From Flavobacterium sp. JAS (GTDB lineage Bacteria > Bacteroidota > Bacteroidia > Flavobacteriales > Flavobacteriaceae): a stretch of 64,000 nucleotides of DNA. Location: NCBI RefSeq assembly GCF_020991455.1, contig NZ_JAJMOX010000010.1, forward strand, positions 186,001 to 250,000, given 5' to 3'. This document shows positions 32,933 to 39,606 of this stretch, one piece after another. Position 1 is the stretch's first letter. Each line of letters begins with the position of its first letter. The position numbers were made by a program, and so were the translations under genes. Under the pieces are notes generated by a model. The model was not told the origin of the DNA. It saw only the letters and a program-made list of their open reading frames with translations, and did not search any database.

Positions 32933-33018
32933 TAAGGTTCTAAGTTGCTAAGAGATTGAGATTCTAAGTTTTTTGTTTCAGGTTTCAAGTTCCAACAACT
33001 TGAAACCTGAAACTTGAA
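32933..33018. repeat. Family H repeat and family J inverted pair
   Basis: AAGGTTCTAAGTTGCTAAGA (family H) is followed by a perfect 17-bp inverted repeat: GTTTCAGGTTTCAAGTT at 32975-32991, loop CCAAC, AACTTGAAACCTGAAAC at 32997-33013. The same J arms occur at 34161-34177 and 34197-34213. Confidence 0.88.
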
Positions 33019-33027
33019 ATAAAAATT

Positions 33028-33594
33028 TTAACTCTTTATCCAGTTCTCTAAAATCAGTTTTCCTTTTGGAGTCAAAACACTTTCTGGGTGAAATTGAACG
33101 CCTCTTACATCAAAAGTTTTGTGTCTTAGCGACATAATTTGCCCATTTTCGTCGATTGAAGTTGCTTCAAGAACATCAGGTAAATTGGCATCAACAACCC
33201 AAGAGTGGTAACGTCCAACTTCGAATTCATTTCCTAAACCTTCAAACAGAATTTCATCGGAAACTACGGTTTTTACATTTGTCGCAACTCCGTGATACAC
33301 TTTGTCAAGATTCGAAAGTGTTCCGCCAAAAACTTCTCCAATCGCTTGTTGTCCTAAACAAACACCAAGAATACTTTTCGTTGGAGCATATTTCTGAATA
33401 ACCGCTTTTAATAAACCCGCTTCATCCGGAATTCCCGGACCTGGAGAAAGTAAGATTTTATCGAAAGAAGCGATTTCATCAATATCAAATTCGTCGTTTC
33501 TATAAACCGTAACTTCACAGTTTAAATCTTCAAGATAATGCACTAAATTATAAGTGAAACTATCGTAATTGTCTATAACTAATATCTTTTTCAT
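33028..33594 (-). CDS. trpG: Anthranilate synthase component II (glutamine amidotransferase)
   Basis: A 188-residue class I glutamine amidotransferase starting MKKILVIDNYDSFTYNLVHY. The nucleophile cysteine is in SILGVCLGQQAIGEVFGG (about residue 78) and the catalytic His-Glu pair in VQFHPESVLTPKG. It provides ammonia to TrpE; in flavobacteria the same subunit often also serves PabB. An upstream ATG at 33615 would add MKQNKKD from repeat-derived sequence and was rejected. Confidence 0.96.
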   Translation of the reverse strand: MKKILVIDNYDSFTYNLVHYLEDLNCEVTVYRNDEFDIDEIASFDKILLSPGPGIPDEAGLLKAVIQKYAPTKSILGVCLGQQAIGEVFGGTLSNLDKVYHGVATNVKTVVSDEILFEGLGNEFEVGRYHSWVVDANLPDVLEATSIDENGQIMSLRHKTFDVRGVQFHPESVLTPKGKLILENWIKS

Positions 33595-33602
33595 GTCTTT
33601 TT

Positions 33603-33670
33603 TGTTTTGTTTCAAGTTTTCTTTGTTTCAAGTTTCAAGTTAGATTGGAACGTGAAACTTTAAACCTGGA
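33603..33670. repeat. Degenerate family J repeat
   Basis: TTTCAAGTTTTCTTTGTTTC, AAGTTTCAAGTT and the inverted GAACGTGAAACTTTAAACCTG. It lies between trpG and the inserted lipoprotein gene. Confidence 0.65.
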
Positions 33671-33678
33671 ACTATTTT

Positions 33679-34125
33679 TTATTCTCGAACGTATTTTTCA
33701 GTAATGATTCGGTCGATTCCTAATTTTTCTACTTTCTCGATTCCTTTTTGAGTTAAAGTGTCATTTTTAATTTTGACTACAAACTCAAATTTTCCATTTT
33801 CCCATTGACGGTTATTAAAGAATTCTAAATTCTCTGTGTAAATACTATCCTTTAAAGTATATTTTCCACCTCCGCCAAAGAATACCGCTGCTGTACTGTC
33901 TTTTCCGTTATGCAAATCATGATTGAAAAAAGCAAAATGTGTATCATTTATAATCTTTATCATTTTTGTTTTCGGATTGTAAGTCGAGAACGTTGAATCT
34001 TTTTCTGTCGTTTCTGCTGATATCAGACGCCAGGTTCCAGCTATAGGAAGTACGTTTGATTCTTTCTTAGTTTCACAAGAAGTAAAAAGCATAATAGCGA
34101 TCAAAAAAGGAATAATGTTTTTCAT
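33679..34125 (-). CDS. Small lipoprotein, lipocalin-like, inserted in the trp operon
   Basis: A 148-residue protein with a lipoprotein signal (MKNIIPFLIAIMLFTSC, lipid-modified Cys17). The mature part begins LPIAGTWRLISAETTEKDST, the usual start of lipocalin-like domains, and contains alternating beta strands (KMIKIINDTHFAFFNHD, FGGGGKYTLKDSIYTENLEF). Ligand and function are unknown. It lies between trpE and trpG with family J repeats on both sides; nothing ties it to tryptophan metabolism. Confidence 0.85.
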   Translation of the reverse strand: MKNIIPFLIAIMLFTSCETKKESNVLPIAGTWRLISAETTEKDSTFSTYNPKTKMIKIINDTHFAFFNHDLHNGKDSTAAVFFGGGGKYTLKDSIYTENLEFFNNRQWENGKFEFVVKIKNDTLTQKGIEKVEKLGIDRIITEKYVRE

Positions 34126-34160
34126 GGTTTTTTAGTTTTTGTTTTATGGTTAAATGTTTT

Positions 34161-34213
34161 GTTTCAGGTTTCAAGTTTCAGGTTTCACGCTCCAACAACT
34201 TGAAACCTGAAAC
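34161..34213. repeat. Family J inverted pair between trpE and the lipoprotein gene
   Basis: GTTTCAGGTTTCAAGTT at 34161-34177 and its exact reverse complement at 34197-34213, with an extra TTCAGGTTTCACGCTCCAAC between. The same arms and loop end (CCAAC) are at 32975-33013. Confidence 0.88.
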
Positions 34214-34221
34214 AAAAAAAC

Positions 34222-35622
34222 TTATATTTTCTCTGCCATTTCCAGCGCTGTATTCAAAGCTCTTAATTTATTATAAACTTCCTGCATTTCGCTTTCTTCG
34301 TCTGAGCTTGCAACAATTCCGGCTCCGGCCTGACAATGCAGTTGATGATTTTTGCTCAGAAAAGTTCGGATCATAATTGCGTGATTAAAGTTTCCTTCAA
34401 AATCCATGAAACCAATTGCACCTCCATAGAAATTACGATTAGTTTTTTCGTAATCTTCAATCAATTGCATCGCTCTGTGTTTTGGTGCTCCGCTTAAAGT
34501 TCCTGCCGGAAAAGTATCTGCAACGACTTGCATGGTTGTAGCTTTTTCGTGTAAATGTCCAGTTACTTTAGAAACCAAGTGAATTACGTGCGAGAAAAAC
34601 TGAACTTCTCTGTATTTTTCAACGTTTACGTCGTGTCCGTTTCTGCTTAAATCATTTCTGGCTAAGTCAACTAACATTACGTGTTCGCTATTTTCTTTTT
34701 TATCTTCTGATAGTTGTTTTGCTAAAACTGCATCCTGTTCGTCATTTCCAGTTCTTTTAAAAGTTCCGGCGATTGGGTGAATTTCGGCTTTTCTATTTTT
34801 TACGATAATTTGTGCTTCGGGCGAAGACCCAAATATTTTGAAATCTCCATAATCAAAAAAGAATAGGTAAGGAGATGGATTAATGCTTCTTAAAGCGCGA
34901 TAAACATTGAATTCGTCACCTTTGAAACCTTGTGTAAAACGACGAGAAAGTACTAATTGAAAAACGTCTCCACGGAAACAGTGTTTTTTGGCTAAAGCCA
35001 CATTATGTTTAAATTCTTCATCGGTTAAGTTGGAGAAACCTTCGCCTTCTTTGGTGAATTTGTATGATGCAATATTTCTGGATTGTAATAATTGTTCAAT
35101 TTCTGAGATATTGTTTCTTCCATCTACGCTATGGCAAAAAATGTAAGCTTCGTTTTTGAAGTGATTGATTGCAATAATGTTTTGGTAAACCGCATAAAAT
35201 ACATCCGGAATTAAAGTTGCACTGTCTTTTTTAGCAATAGAAACTTTCTCAAAATAACGAACGGCATCGTAAGAAATGTATCCGAACAAACCATTATTAA
35301 TGAATTTAAAATCATTTTTTTCTGATTTAAACTGACTTGAAAATTCCTGAATTACTTCTGGAATATTTGTCGAAGCATCAATAGCAATTTGCTCTGTTGT
35401 TCCATCAGGAAAAGTTTTCGAGATGATTTCGTTTTCGATTTTAATCGTTGCAATCGGGTTGCAGCAGATATACGAGAAACTATTGTCATTTCCGTGATAA
35501 TCACTACTTTCCAGTAATAAACTATTTGGAAATTTGTCTCTTATTTTAAAATAAATACTTACTGGCGTGATCGTATCTGCCAGAATTTGTTTGTAGTGTG
35601 TGTTGAGTATAAAAGGTTTCAA
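34222..35622 (-). CDS. trpE: Anthranilate synthase component I
   Basis: A 466-residue chorismate-utilising enzyme. The LLES motif for feedback tryptophan binding is at residues 36-39. Catalytic segments include FQLVLSRRFTQGF, SPSPYLFF-type sequence (NPSPYLFFFDYGDF), HPIAGTFKRTG, MLVDLARNDLSR and FPAGTLSGAPKHRAMQLIEDYE. It makes anthranilate from chorismate with ammonia from TrpG. First structural gene of the trp operon and preceded by an attenuator with a Trp-rich leader peptide. Confidence 0.97.
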   Translation of the reverse strand: MKPFILNTHYKQILADTITPVSIYFKIRDKFPNSLLLESSDYHGNDNSFSYICCNPIATIKIENEIISKTFPDGTTEQIAIDASTNIPEVIQEFSSQFKSEKNDFKFINNGLFGYISYDAVRYFEKVSIAKKDSATLIPDVFYAVYQNIIAINHFKNEAYIFCHSVDGRNNISEIEQLLQSRNIASYKFTKEGEGFSNLTDEEFKHNVALAKKHCFRGDVFQLVLSRRFTQGFKGDEFNVYRALRSINPSPYLFFFDYGDFKIFGSSPEAQIIVKNRKAEIHPIAGTFKRTGNDEQDAVLAKQLSEDKKENSEHVMLVDLARNDLSRNGHDVNVEKYREVQFFSHVIHLVSKVTGHLHEKATTMQVVADTFPAGTLSGAPKHRAMQLIEDYEKTNRNFYGGAIGFMDFEGNFNHAIMIRTFLSKNHQLHCQAGAGIVASSDEESEMQEVYNKLRALNTALEMAEKI

Positions 35623-35672
35623 AGTATGTTATGTTTTAATTTTTAATATATTTTTTCGTTTGAATTTGGACC

Positions 35673-35706
35673 AAAAAAAAAGGCTTGTCGTGATGACAAG
35701 CCTTTT
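35673..35706 (-). terminator. trp attenuator terminator (regions 3:4)
   Basis: On the minus strand, AAAAGGCTTGTC (35706-35695) pairs with GACAAGCCTTTT (35689-35678) around a 5-nt loop and is followed by a run of U. It lies 37 nt after the leader peptide stop and 50 nt before the trpE start, where an attenuator is expected. Confidence 0.93.
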
Positions 35707-35745
35707 ATATTTATAGTTTTACAATACCATAGGAAGCTTTGTTCA
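35678..35745 (-). promoter_or_regulatory. trp attenuator: antiterminator region
   Basis: Region 2, GTGAACAAAGCTTCC (35746-35732), can pair with region 3, AAGGCTTGTCATCAC (35704-35690), in about 12 pairs with small bulges (GTGA:TCAC, ACAA:TTGT, GC:GC, TT:AA). That is mutually exclusive with the terminator. Region 1, GGAAG after the third Trp codon, can pair with CTTCC in region 2. The leader stop codon overlaps the start of region 2. Confidence 0.85.
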
Positions 35746-35799
35746 CGACGTTTGACGTAAATTCTTCCACCACCAAGTATTGTTCATTAATGTTTTCAT
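35743..35799 (-). CDS. trpL: trp leader peptide
   Basis: An 18-codon reading frame, MKTLMNNTWWWKNLRQTS, ending TGA at 35743-35745. The three consecutive Trp codons (TGG TGG TGG at positions 9-11) are the hallmark of a tryptophan attenuator. When charged tRNA-Trp is scarce, the ribosome stalls on them, region 2 is free to pair with region 3, and the terminator is not formed. It is located between the promoter (-7 at 35838-35845) and trpE. Too short for routine gene calling. Confidence 0.93.
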   Translation of the reverse strand: MKTLMNNTWWWKNLRQTS

Positions 35800-35837
35800 A
35801 AATGCAAAAGTTGTTTTTATTTCTTCTTTTGATGTGA

Positions 35838-35845
35838 CAAAGATA
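35838..35845 (-). promoter_or_regulatory. trp operon promoter, -7 element
   Basis: TATCTTTG on the minus strand, a perfect TAnnTTTG match, about 40 nt upstream of the leader peptide ATG. No palindromic operator is visible around it, which fits control by attenuation. Confidence 0.75.
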
Positions 35846-35943
35846 TAAATGTAAATTGAATTAGAATACATAAAATTTCAAAAAAAACTTTTCTAAATCC
35901 TAAAATTTGTTAAATTTCAATTGAAGAAGTGTTTTTTAATTGT

Positions 35944-37221
35944 TTAATTTCCAATTGCAAGCGTGTTGTTTTGGTTCAGTCTAAAGTCTGGATTTCCTTT
36001 AATATTAGGCATTGCAAACAAATCACTGTTTTTAATCGAAGTATAATCTATTAGTAATGCCGGGTCACCATAATATTTTTGAATTGCAGGATTTCCACCG
36101 CTTGATTCGCTGGTAATTCCTCCGTTACAATTGTTAACGATTAGATTTTTGAATGTAATTTTAGATAAATTTGCCTGTCCGTCTCCAATATTTGATTCCA
36201 ATATAACAAAAGGAGTGAAGCCTGAAACAATACTATTAGTTAGATTAAAGAGGGTATTTTCTCTAATATGAACGGATTCTCTAACAAGTCCCTGATTGTT
36301 CTCTTCCATATTTACCATAGTAATGTTGTTAGCATTTATCTTGGTTAATTTTTTGGTCATATCTGTATTTTCAATTTTATCGTATGAATCAACTTCAAAA
36401 CATCTAGAACCCGAAACATCTGACGAAAATGGATGACGAATTGCAATACTATTACTGATATTGCATTGAACTCCTTGTGTAAAATCGAAATCATCATCTG
36501 TGGTTCTGTAAGAAACTAAGTTGTTCATGACTAATTCTCCGCCATAACTTTCGAATGAATCATCGTTGGAATAACTAATTTGAATGTTGCTCAAAACTGT
36601 TTTTCTTCCAACTCCGGCTAATGAAAGTCCGTTAAGCTCTTTTAATGAACTTAGTTTTCGACCTGCATATTCAATTCTAACATATTTTAAAATTCCCGAA
36701 TTATCTTCAACATCCTGACCTCCATAGTGATTTAACATTGGTTCCAGATCAAAAGGAAGAATATGAATTCCGCCAATTGTATTGATTGGAGCTTTTCCTA
36801 AAATAATGATTCCGCCCCAGTCGCCAGGTTTTCTTTGTGTAATTTCTTTATTTGAAGTAAAAACGATAGGATCTGTTTCCAGACCTTCGGCTACAATTTT
36901 GGCACCATTTGTAATTACCAGAGTTCCGCAGGTTTTATCGTCTCCACGAATTACTGTTCCCGGTTCTATTGTCAAAACGGCATTATTAGTAACATATACC
37001 ACACCTACTAATTGGTAAGTGTTTCTTTTTGTTAATCTCATGTCTTTGTCAATTGTTCCAGCGATGATATTTGTAGCTTCGCTGTATTCAGTATTTGCAG
37101 GTTTAAAATTGGTCCAATTGTTCATCCAGTTTGAGCTGCCAATAATTCCCTTAGGTTGTTGTGCTTGTAGACAAAAAGTGCTCAGTAAAGTAACAATAGC
37201 AATACGTATTTTTGTTTTCAT
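35944..37221 (-). CDS. Secreted right-handed beta-helix-like protein
   Basis: A 425-residue protein with a signal peptide (MKTKIRIAIVTLLSTFCLQAQ, cleavage after about residue 20). The body is a series of short beta strands with N/G/D turns, as in parallel beta-helix proteins (GVVYVTNNAVLTIEPGTVIR, GTLVITNGAKIVAEGLETDP, IVFTSNKE, WGGIIILGKAPINT, YVRIEYAGRK). No catalytic motif or type IX secretion C-terminal domain is visible. This type occurs widely in Bacteroidota as large surface or periplasmic proteins of unknown function. It is a single gene upstream of the trp promoter on the same strand, with its own spacing. Confidence 0.82.
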   Translation of the reverse strand: MKTKIRIAIVTLLSTFCLQAQQPKGIIGSSNWMNNWTNFKPANTEYSEATNIIAGTIDKDMRLTKRNTYQLVGVVYVTNNAVLTIEPGTVIRGDDKTCGTLVITNGAKIVAEGLETDPIVFTSNKEITQRKPGDWGGIIILGKAPINTIGGIHILPFDLEPMLNHYGGQDVEDNSGILKYVRIEYAGRKLSSLKELNGLSLAGVGRKTVLSNIQISYSNDDSFESYGGELVMNNLVSYRTTDDDFDFTQGVQCNISNSIAIRHPFSSDVSGSRCFEVDSYDKIENTDMTKKLTKINANNITMVNMEENNQGLVRESVHIRENTLFNLTNSIVSGFTPFVILESNIGDGQANLSKITFKNLIVNNCNGGITSESSGGNPAIQKYYGDPALLIDYTSIKNSDLFAMPNIKGNPDFRLNQNNTLAIGN

Positions 37222-37376
37222 AACGATGATTTTGATTCTGGTTTCGGATTTTTTTTAATCAGACCAAAAGTAGAAGCCGAATGTTAATCAAAGACTTATA
37301 TGATATTACGAAAGTGTTACCTGAATATTAAGAATGTTATTTTTTTGAAAATAATGCAAAAAGAAACCCCAATAGT

Positions 37377-37401
37377 TTTGAACCATTGGGGCTTTTCTTA
37401 T
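37377..37401 (-). terminator. Terminator of the marR-nitroreductase-yceI operon
   Basis: CCCCAAT pairs with ATTGGGG around AGTTTTGAACC, with a C-G inner pair. On the minus strand it is followed by TTTCTTTTT. It begins about 29 bp after the yceI stop. Confidence 0.85.
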
Positions 37402-37429
37402 AATATTAAGAATTATACTGTTTAAAATA

Positions 37430-37996
37430 TTAGAATTTTAAAGCTACAGTTAATTCGAAATCATCATTGATAGTTTTGTCTCCTAAGTTTTCGAAGAAGT
37501 TACCAGAGTTGTATTTAATACCATATTTAGTTCTGTCAACTTTGAAAGCAGTTGTAGCAGTGTTTCCAGCTACAGTAATATCAAAAGTTACTGGTTTAGT
37601 GATTCCTTTGATAGTTAAATCAGCAGTTACAGTATAAACGTCAGTTGCTTTAGCTCCGATAGTTTTGAAAACTAATTTTGCAGTTGGAAATTTTTCAGTT
37701 CCAAAGAAATCATCAGCTTTTAAGTGACCATTCAATTTTCCTTGGTATTCTCCAGTTAAGTCTGTAGAAGTTAATGAAGTCATATCAACAGTGAAAGTAC
37801 CACCAGTTAATTTTTTTCCTTTGAAAACTACAGCTCCTTCTTTGAAGTTTACAGTTCCAGAGTGTTCTCCAGTTACTTTTTTACCTACCCATTTGATAGT
37901 AGATGCTTTTACGTCGATTTTTTTAGTTTGAGCATTTACTGAAATACTAGCCGCTGCTACGAATAATGCTATTGCAATTGTTTTTAAATTTTTCAT
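37430..37996 (-). CDS. YceI family periplasmic protein
   Basis: A 188-residue protein with a signal peptide (MKKLKT-type start, here MKNLKTIAIALFVAAASISVNA). The YceI lipocalin-like barrel follows (KIDVKASTIKWVGKKVTGEH, GTVNFKEGAVVFKGKKLTGG, HLKADDFFGTEKFPTAKLVF, GITKPVTFDITV). The family binds isoprenoid lipids such as polyprenyl chains in the periplasm. Third gene of the MarR-regulated operon, 30 bp after the nitroreductase gene. Confidence 0.95.
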   Translation of the reverse strand: MKNLKTIAIALFVAAASISVNAQTKKIDVKASTIKWVGKKVTGEHSGTVNFKEGAVVFKGKKLTGGTFTVDMTSLTSTDLTGEYQGKLNGHLKADDFFGTEKFPTAKLVFKTIGAKATDVYTVTADLTIKGITKPVTFDITVAGNTATTAFKVDRTKYGIKYNSGNFFENLGDKTINDDFELTVALKF

Positions 37997-38026
37997 TTTG
38001 TTGTAATTGATTTGGATTAATAATAA

Positions 38027-38659
38027 TTATATAGTGATAAATAAATTCTCGTGTGATTTTCTAACTTTTTTGTAGTGTTGAGTATCGTCTTCATTGTGTC
38101 TGTAACCAACAGTTGCGATAACTGATGCGTTTAAACCTAATTTGTCAAAACCTAAGATTTCGTTGAATGCAGCTGCATTAAAACCTTCCATAGGAGTTGC
38201 ATCGATTTTTAATTCAGAAGCAGCACTTAATAAAGTTCCTAAAGCGATATAAGTTTGTTTTGCTGTCCAGATATTTTTTGCCTCCGGAGATAAGTTAGCG
38301 ATTGTACCTTTCATCATGTCGCTGAATCCGGCAAGAGCATCAACAGGAACACCTCTTGTTTCGCTAATATCTTGGATGTAAGCATCTACAGATTCTGCTC
38401 CAGTGTTTAAGTCATTTGCAAAAATGAACAATTGAGAAGCATCTGTAATTTGAGTTTGTCCGTAAGCAGCAGCTTTCAATTGCTCTCTTATTTCCGGGTT
38501 TTCAACAATAACAACTTTATAAGGTTGTAATCCGTATGAAGAAGCACTTAATCTAACCGCTTCTTTTAATGTATTTAAATCTGCTGCAGATATTTTTTTG
38601 GTTGCATCAAATTTTTTAGTTGCGTATCTCCAGTTTAAATTATCTAATAATGTACTCAT
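38027..38659 (-). CDS. NAD(P)H-dependent nitroreductase family oxidoreductase
   Basis: A 210-residue flavoprotein of the NfsB-like group. The opening NLNWRYATKKFDATKKISAADLN holds the FMN-binding RYATKKFD. Further segments are EAVRLSASSYGLQPYKVVIV and DATPMEGFNAAAFNEILGF (substrate and FMN contacts). It probably reduces nitro compounds or quinones with NAD(P)H. It lies 10 bp downstream of marR and upstream of yceI; MarR family repressors commonly control such enzymes in response to electrophiles. Confidence 0.95.
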   Translation of the reverse strand: MSTLLDNLNWRYATKKFDATKKISAADLNTLKEAVRLSASSYGLQPYKVVIVENPEIREQLKAAAYGQTQITDASQLFIFANDLNTGAESVDAYIQDISETRGVPVDALAGFSDMMKGTIANLSPEAKNIWTAKQTYIALGTLLSAASELKIDATPMEGFNAAAFNEILGFDKLGLNASVIATVGYRHNEDDTQHYKKVRKSHENLFITI

Positions 38660-38669
38660 AATTTTAAAT

Positions 38670-39128
38670 TTATTTATTGGTTCTGTATTTTTCTAATAAC
38701 TGATTTAATAATTCTAATTCTTCTTTACTTATATTCTCAGCAAACAAACGCTCGTGTTCATCTACCTTCGGGTCTAATTCTTTCAAAACATCTAATCCTC
38801 TTTGAGTGATTAGAACTTCAATTTTTCGTCGATTGCCAGGGCAAACATTTCTGGTAACAAAATCCTTCAATAATAATTTGTCTACTAGTCGGGTTGTATT
38901 ACTTGTTTTTGCCAGCATTCGTTCCTGTATCACACACATATTAGCAGGATTTCCTTTTTGTCCTCTTAATATACGTAGCACATTGTATTGTTCTCCGGAT
39001 AAATCATACGGTTTTATCAACTCGTTGAAATGATCCTGAATCACATTTTGCGTGTACATGATATTCAGAATAACTTTTTTCGCATTATCCATCTTAACTG
39101 TACTTTTTATAACCTCTTCAATTGTCAT
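38670..39128 (-). CDS. MarR family transcriptional regulator
   Basis: A 152-residue winged-helix regulator. It shows the dimerisation helices at both ends and a recognition region (PANMCVIQERMLAKTSNTTRLVDKLLLKDFVTRNVCPGNRRKIEVL, about residues 58-103) with the wing basic residues NRRK. Cysteines in NMCVIQ and RNVCPGN could allow thiol sensing. It starts the operon marR-nitroreductase-yceI and lies just downstream of two palindromic sites it likely binds. Confidence 0.95.
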   Translation of the reverse strand: MTIEEVIKSTVKMDNAKKVILNIMYTQNVIQDHFNELIKPYDLSGEQYNVLRILRGQKGNPANMCVIQERMLAKTSNTTRLVDKLLLKDFVTRNVCPGNRRKIEVLITQRGLDVLKELDPKVDEHERLFAENISKEELELLNQLLEKYRTNK

Positions 39129-39143
39129 AGTTGTAAGTGTATA

Positions 39144-39189
39144 ATTTGTATGTACAAATGTATAACTTTTAATAGTTGTATATACAAAT
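39144..39189 (-). promoter_or_regulatory. marR promoter with two palindromic operators
   Basis: ATTTGTATGTACAAAT at 39144-39159 (perfect 7-2-7) and AGTTGTATATACAAAT at 39174-39189 (one mismatch) lie exactly 30 bp apart. The minus-strand -7 element TACATTTG is at 39155-39162, inside the first site, and the second covers the -33 region. MarR binding would block the operon. Confidence 0.88.
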
Positions 39190-39400
39190 GTGTTGTTAAT
39201 TTTTTGTTAATTGAATTAAAGCGAAATCACAAGTTTATAAACCCTATCTAATTAGTATAAAAATAGAATAAATTTTCAATTTAAAATATTACTTATTTAA
39301 TATTTAACGATTGTTTAAAGTGAATATTCTTTTTTGAATAAGAAATACACATTAGAACTGGAATTTGGAATTTTAAAAATTTAAAGCTTAATATTAATAG

Positions 39401-39519
39401 TAGGGCGTGCCACCATCCCGATAAGAGGGCAAAATTACTGTGCGCATATACGCCCTCTTACCGGGATGCTGTCGGGCTATCCATACTGCTTCGGCAGTTT
39501 ATTTCTATCCCTCACGCAA
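39401..39519 (-). ncRNA. Family F candidate structured RNA, copy 3
   Basis: Read on the minus strand it starts GCGTGAGGGATAGAAATAAA and ends GGCACGCCC, so the closing stem is GCGTG/CACGC where copies 1 and 2 have GCGTT/AACGC: a compensatory change. The first hairpin is ACTGC-CGAA-GCAGT. The linker GGATAGCCCGAC is conserved. The second hairpin is long (ATCCCGGTAAGAGGGCG with CCCTCTTATCGGGAT). The sequence of the hairpins is quite unlike the other copies while the layout is the same. Confidence 0.6.
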
Positions 39520-39530
39520 CACGACATGAG

Positions 39531-39563
39531 AAACCCGACAGGTTTTAAAAACCTGTCGGGTTT
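39531..39563. terminator. Family E palindrome, likely terminator of the glp operon
   Basis: AAACCCGACAGGTTT, TAA, AAACCTGTCGGGTTT: a perfect 15-bp stem with a 3-nt loop, ending in T's on both strands. It lies about 44 bp after the glpF stop. Confidence 0.85.
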
Positions 39564-39606
39564 GGTGTTATATAGCATGTAAAAGAAACTAACCTCAAAA
39601 GAGGAA

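Larger units (their letters stand above)
39190..39606. other. Gap between the glpF end and the marR promoter
   Basis: No protein gene is visible in this stretch. It holds AT-rich sequence (39190-39400), a family F element on the minus strand (39401-39519) and a family E terminator (39531-39563), described separately. Confidence 0.8.

Noticed and set aside
36782..37258. Two frames antisense to the beta-helix gene
   Set aside because: Both overlap a strongly supported secreted protein gene and lack any signature.
39401..39519. tRNA gene
   Set aside because: The GC-rich hairpin element does not form a cloverleaf or carry a T-loop; it matches family F instead.
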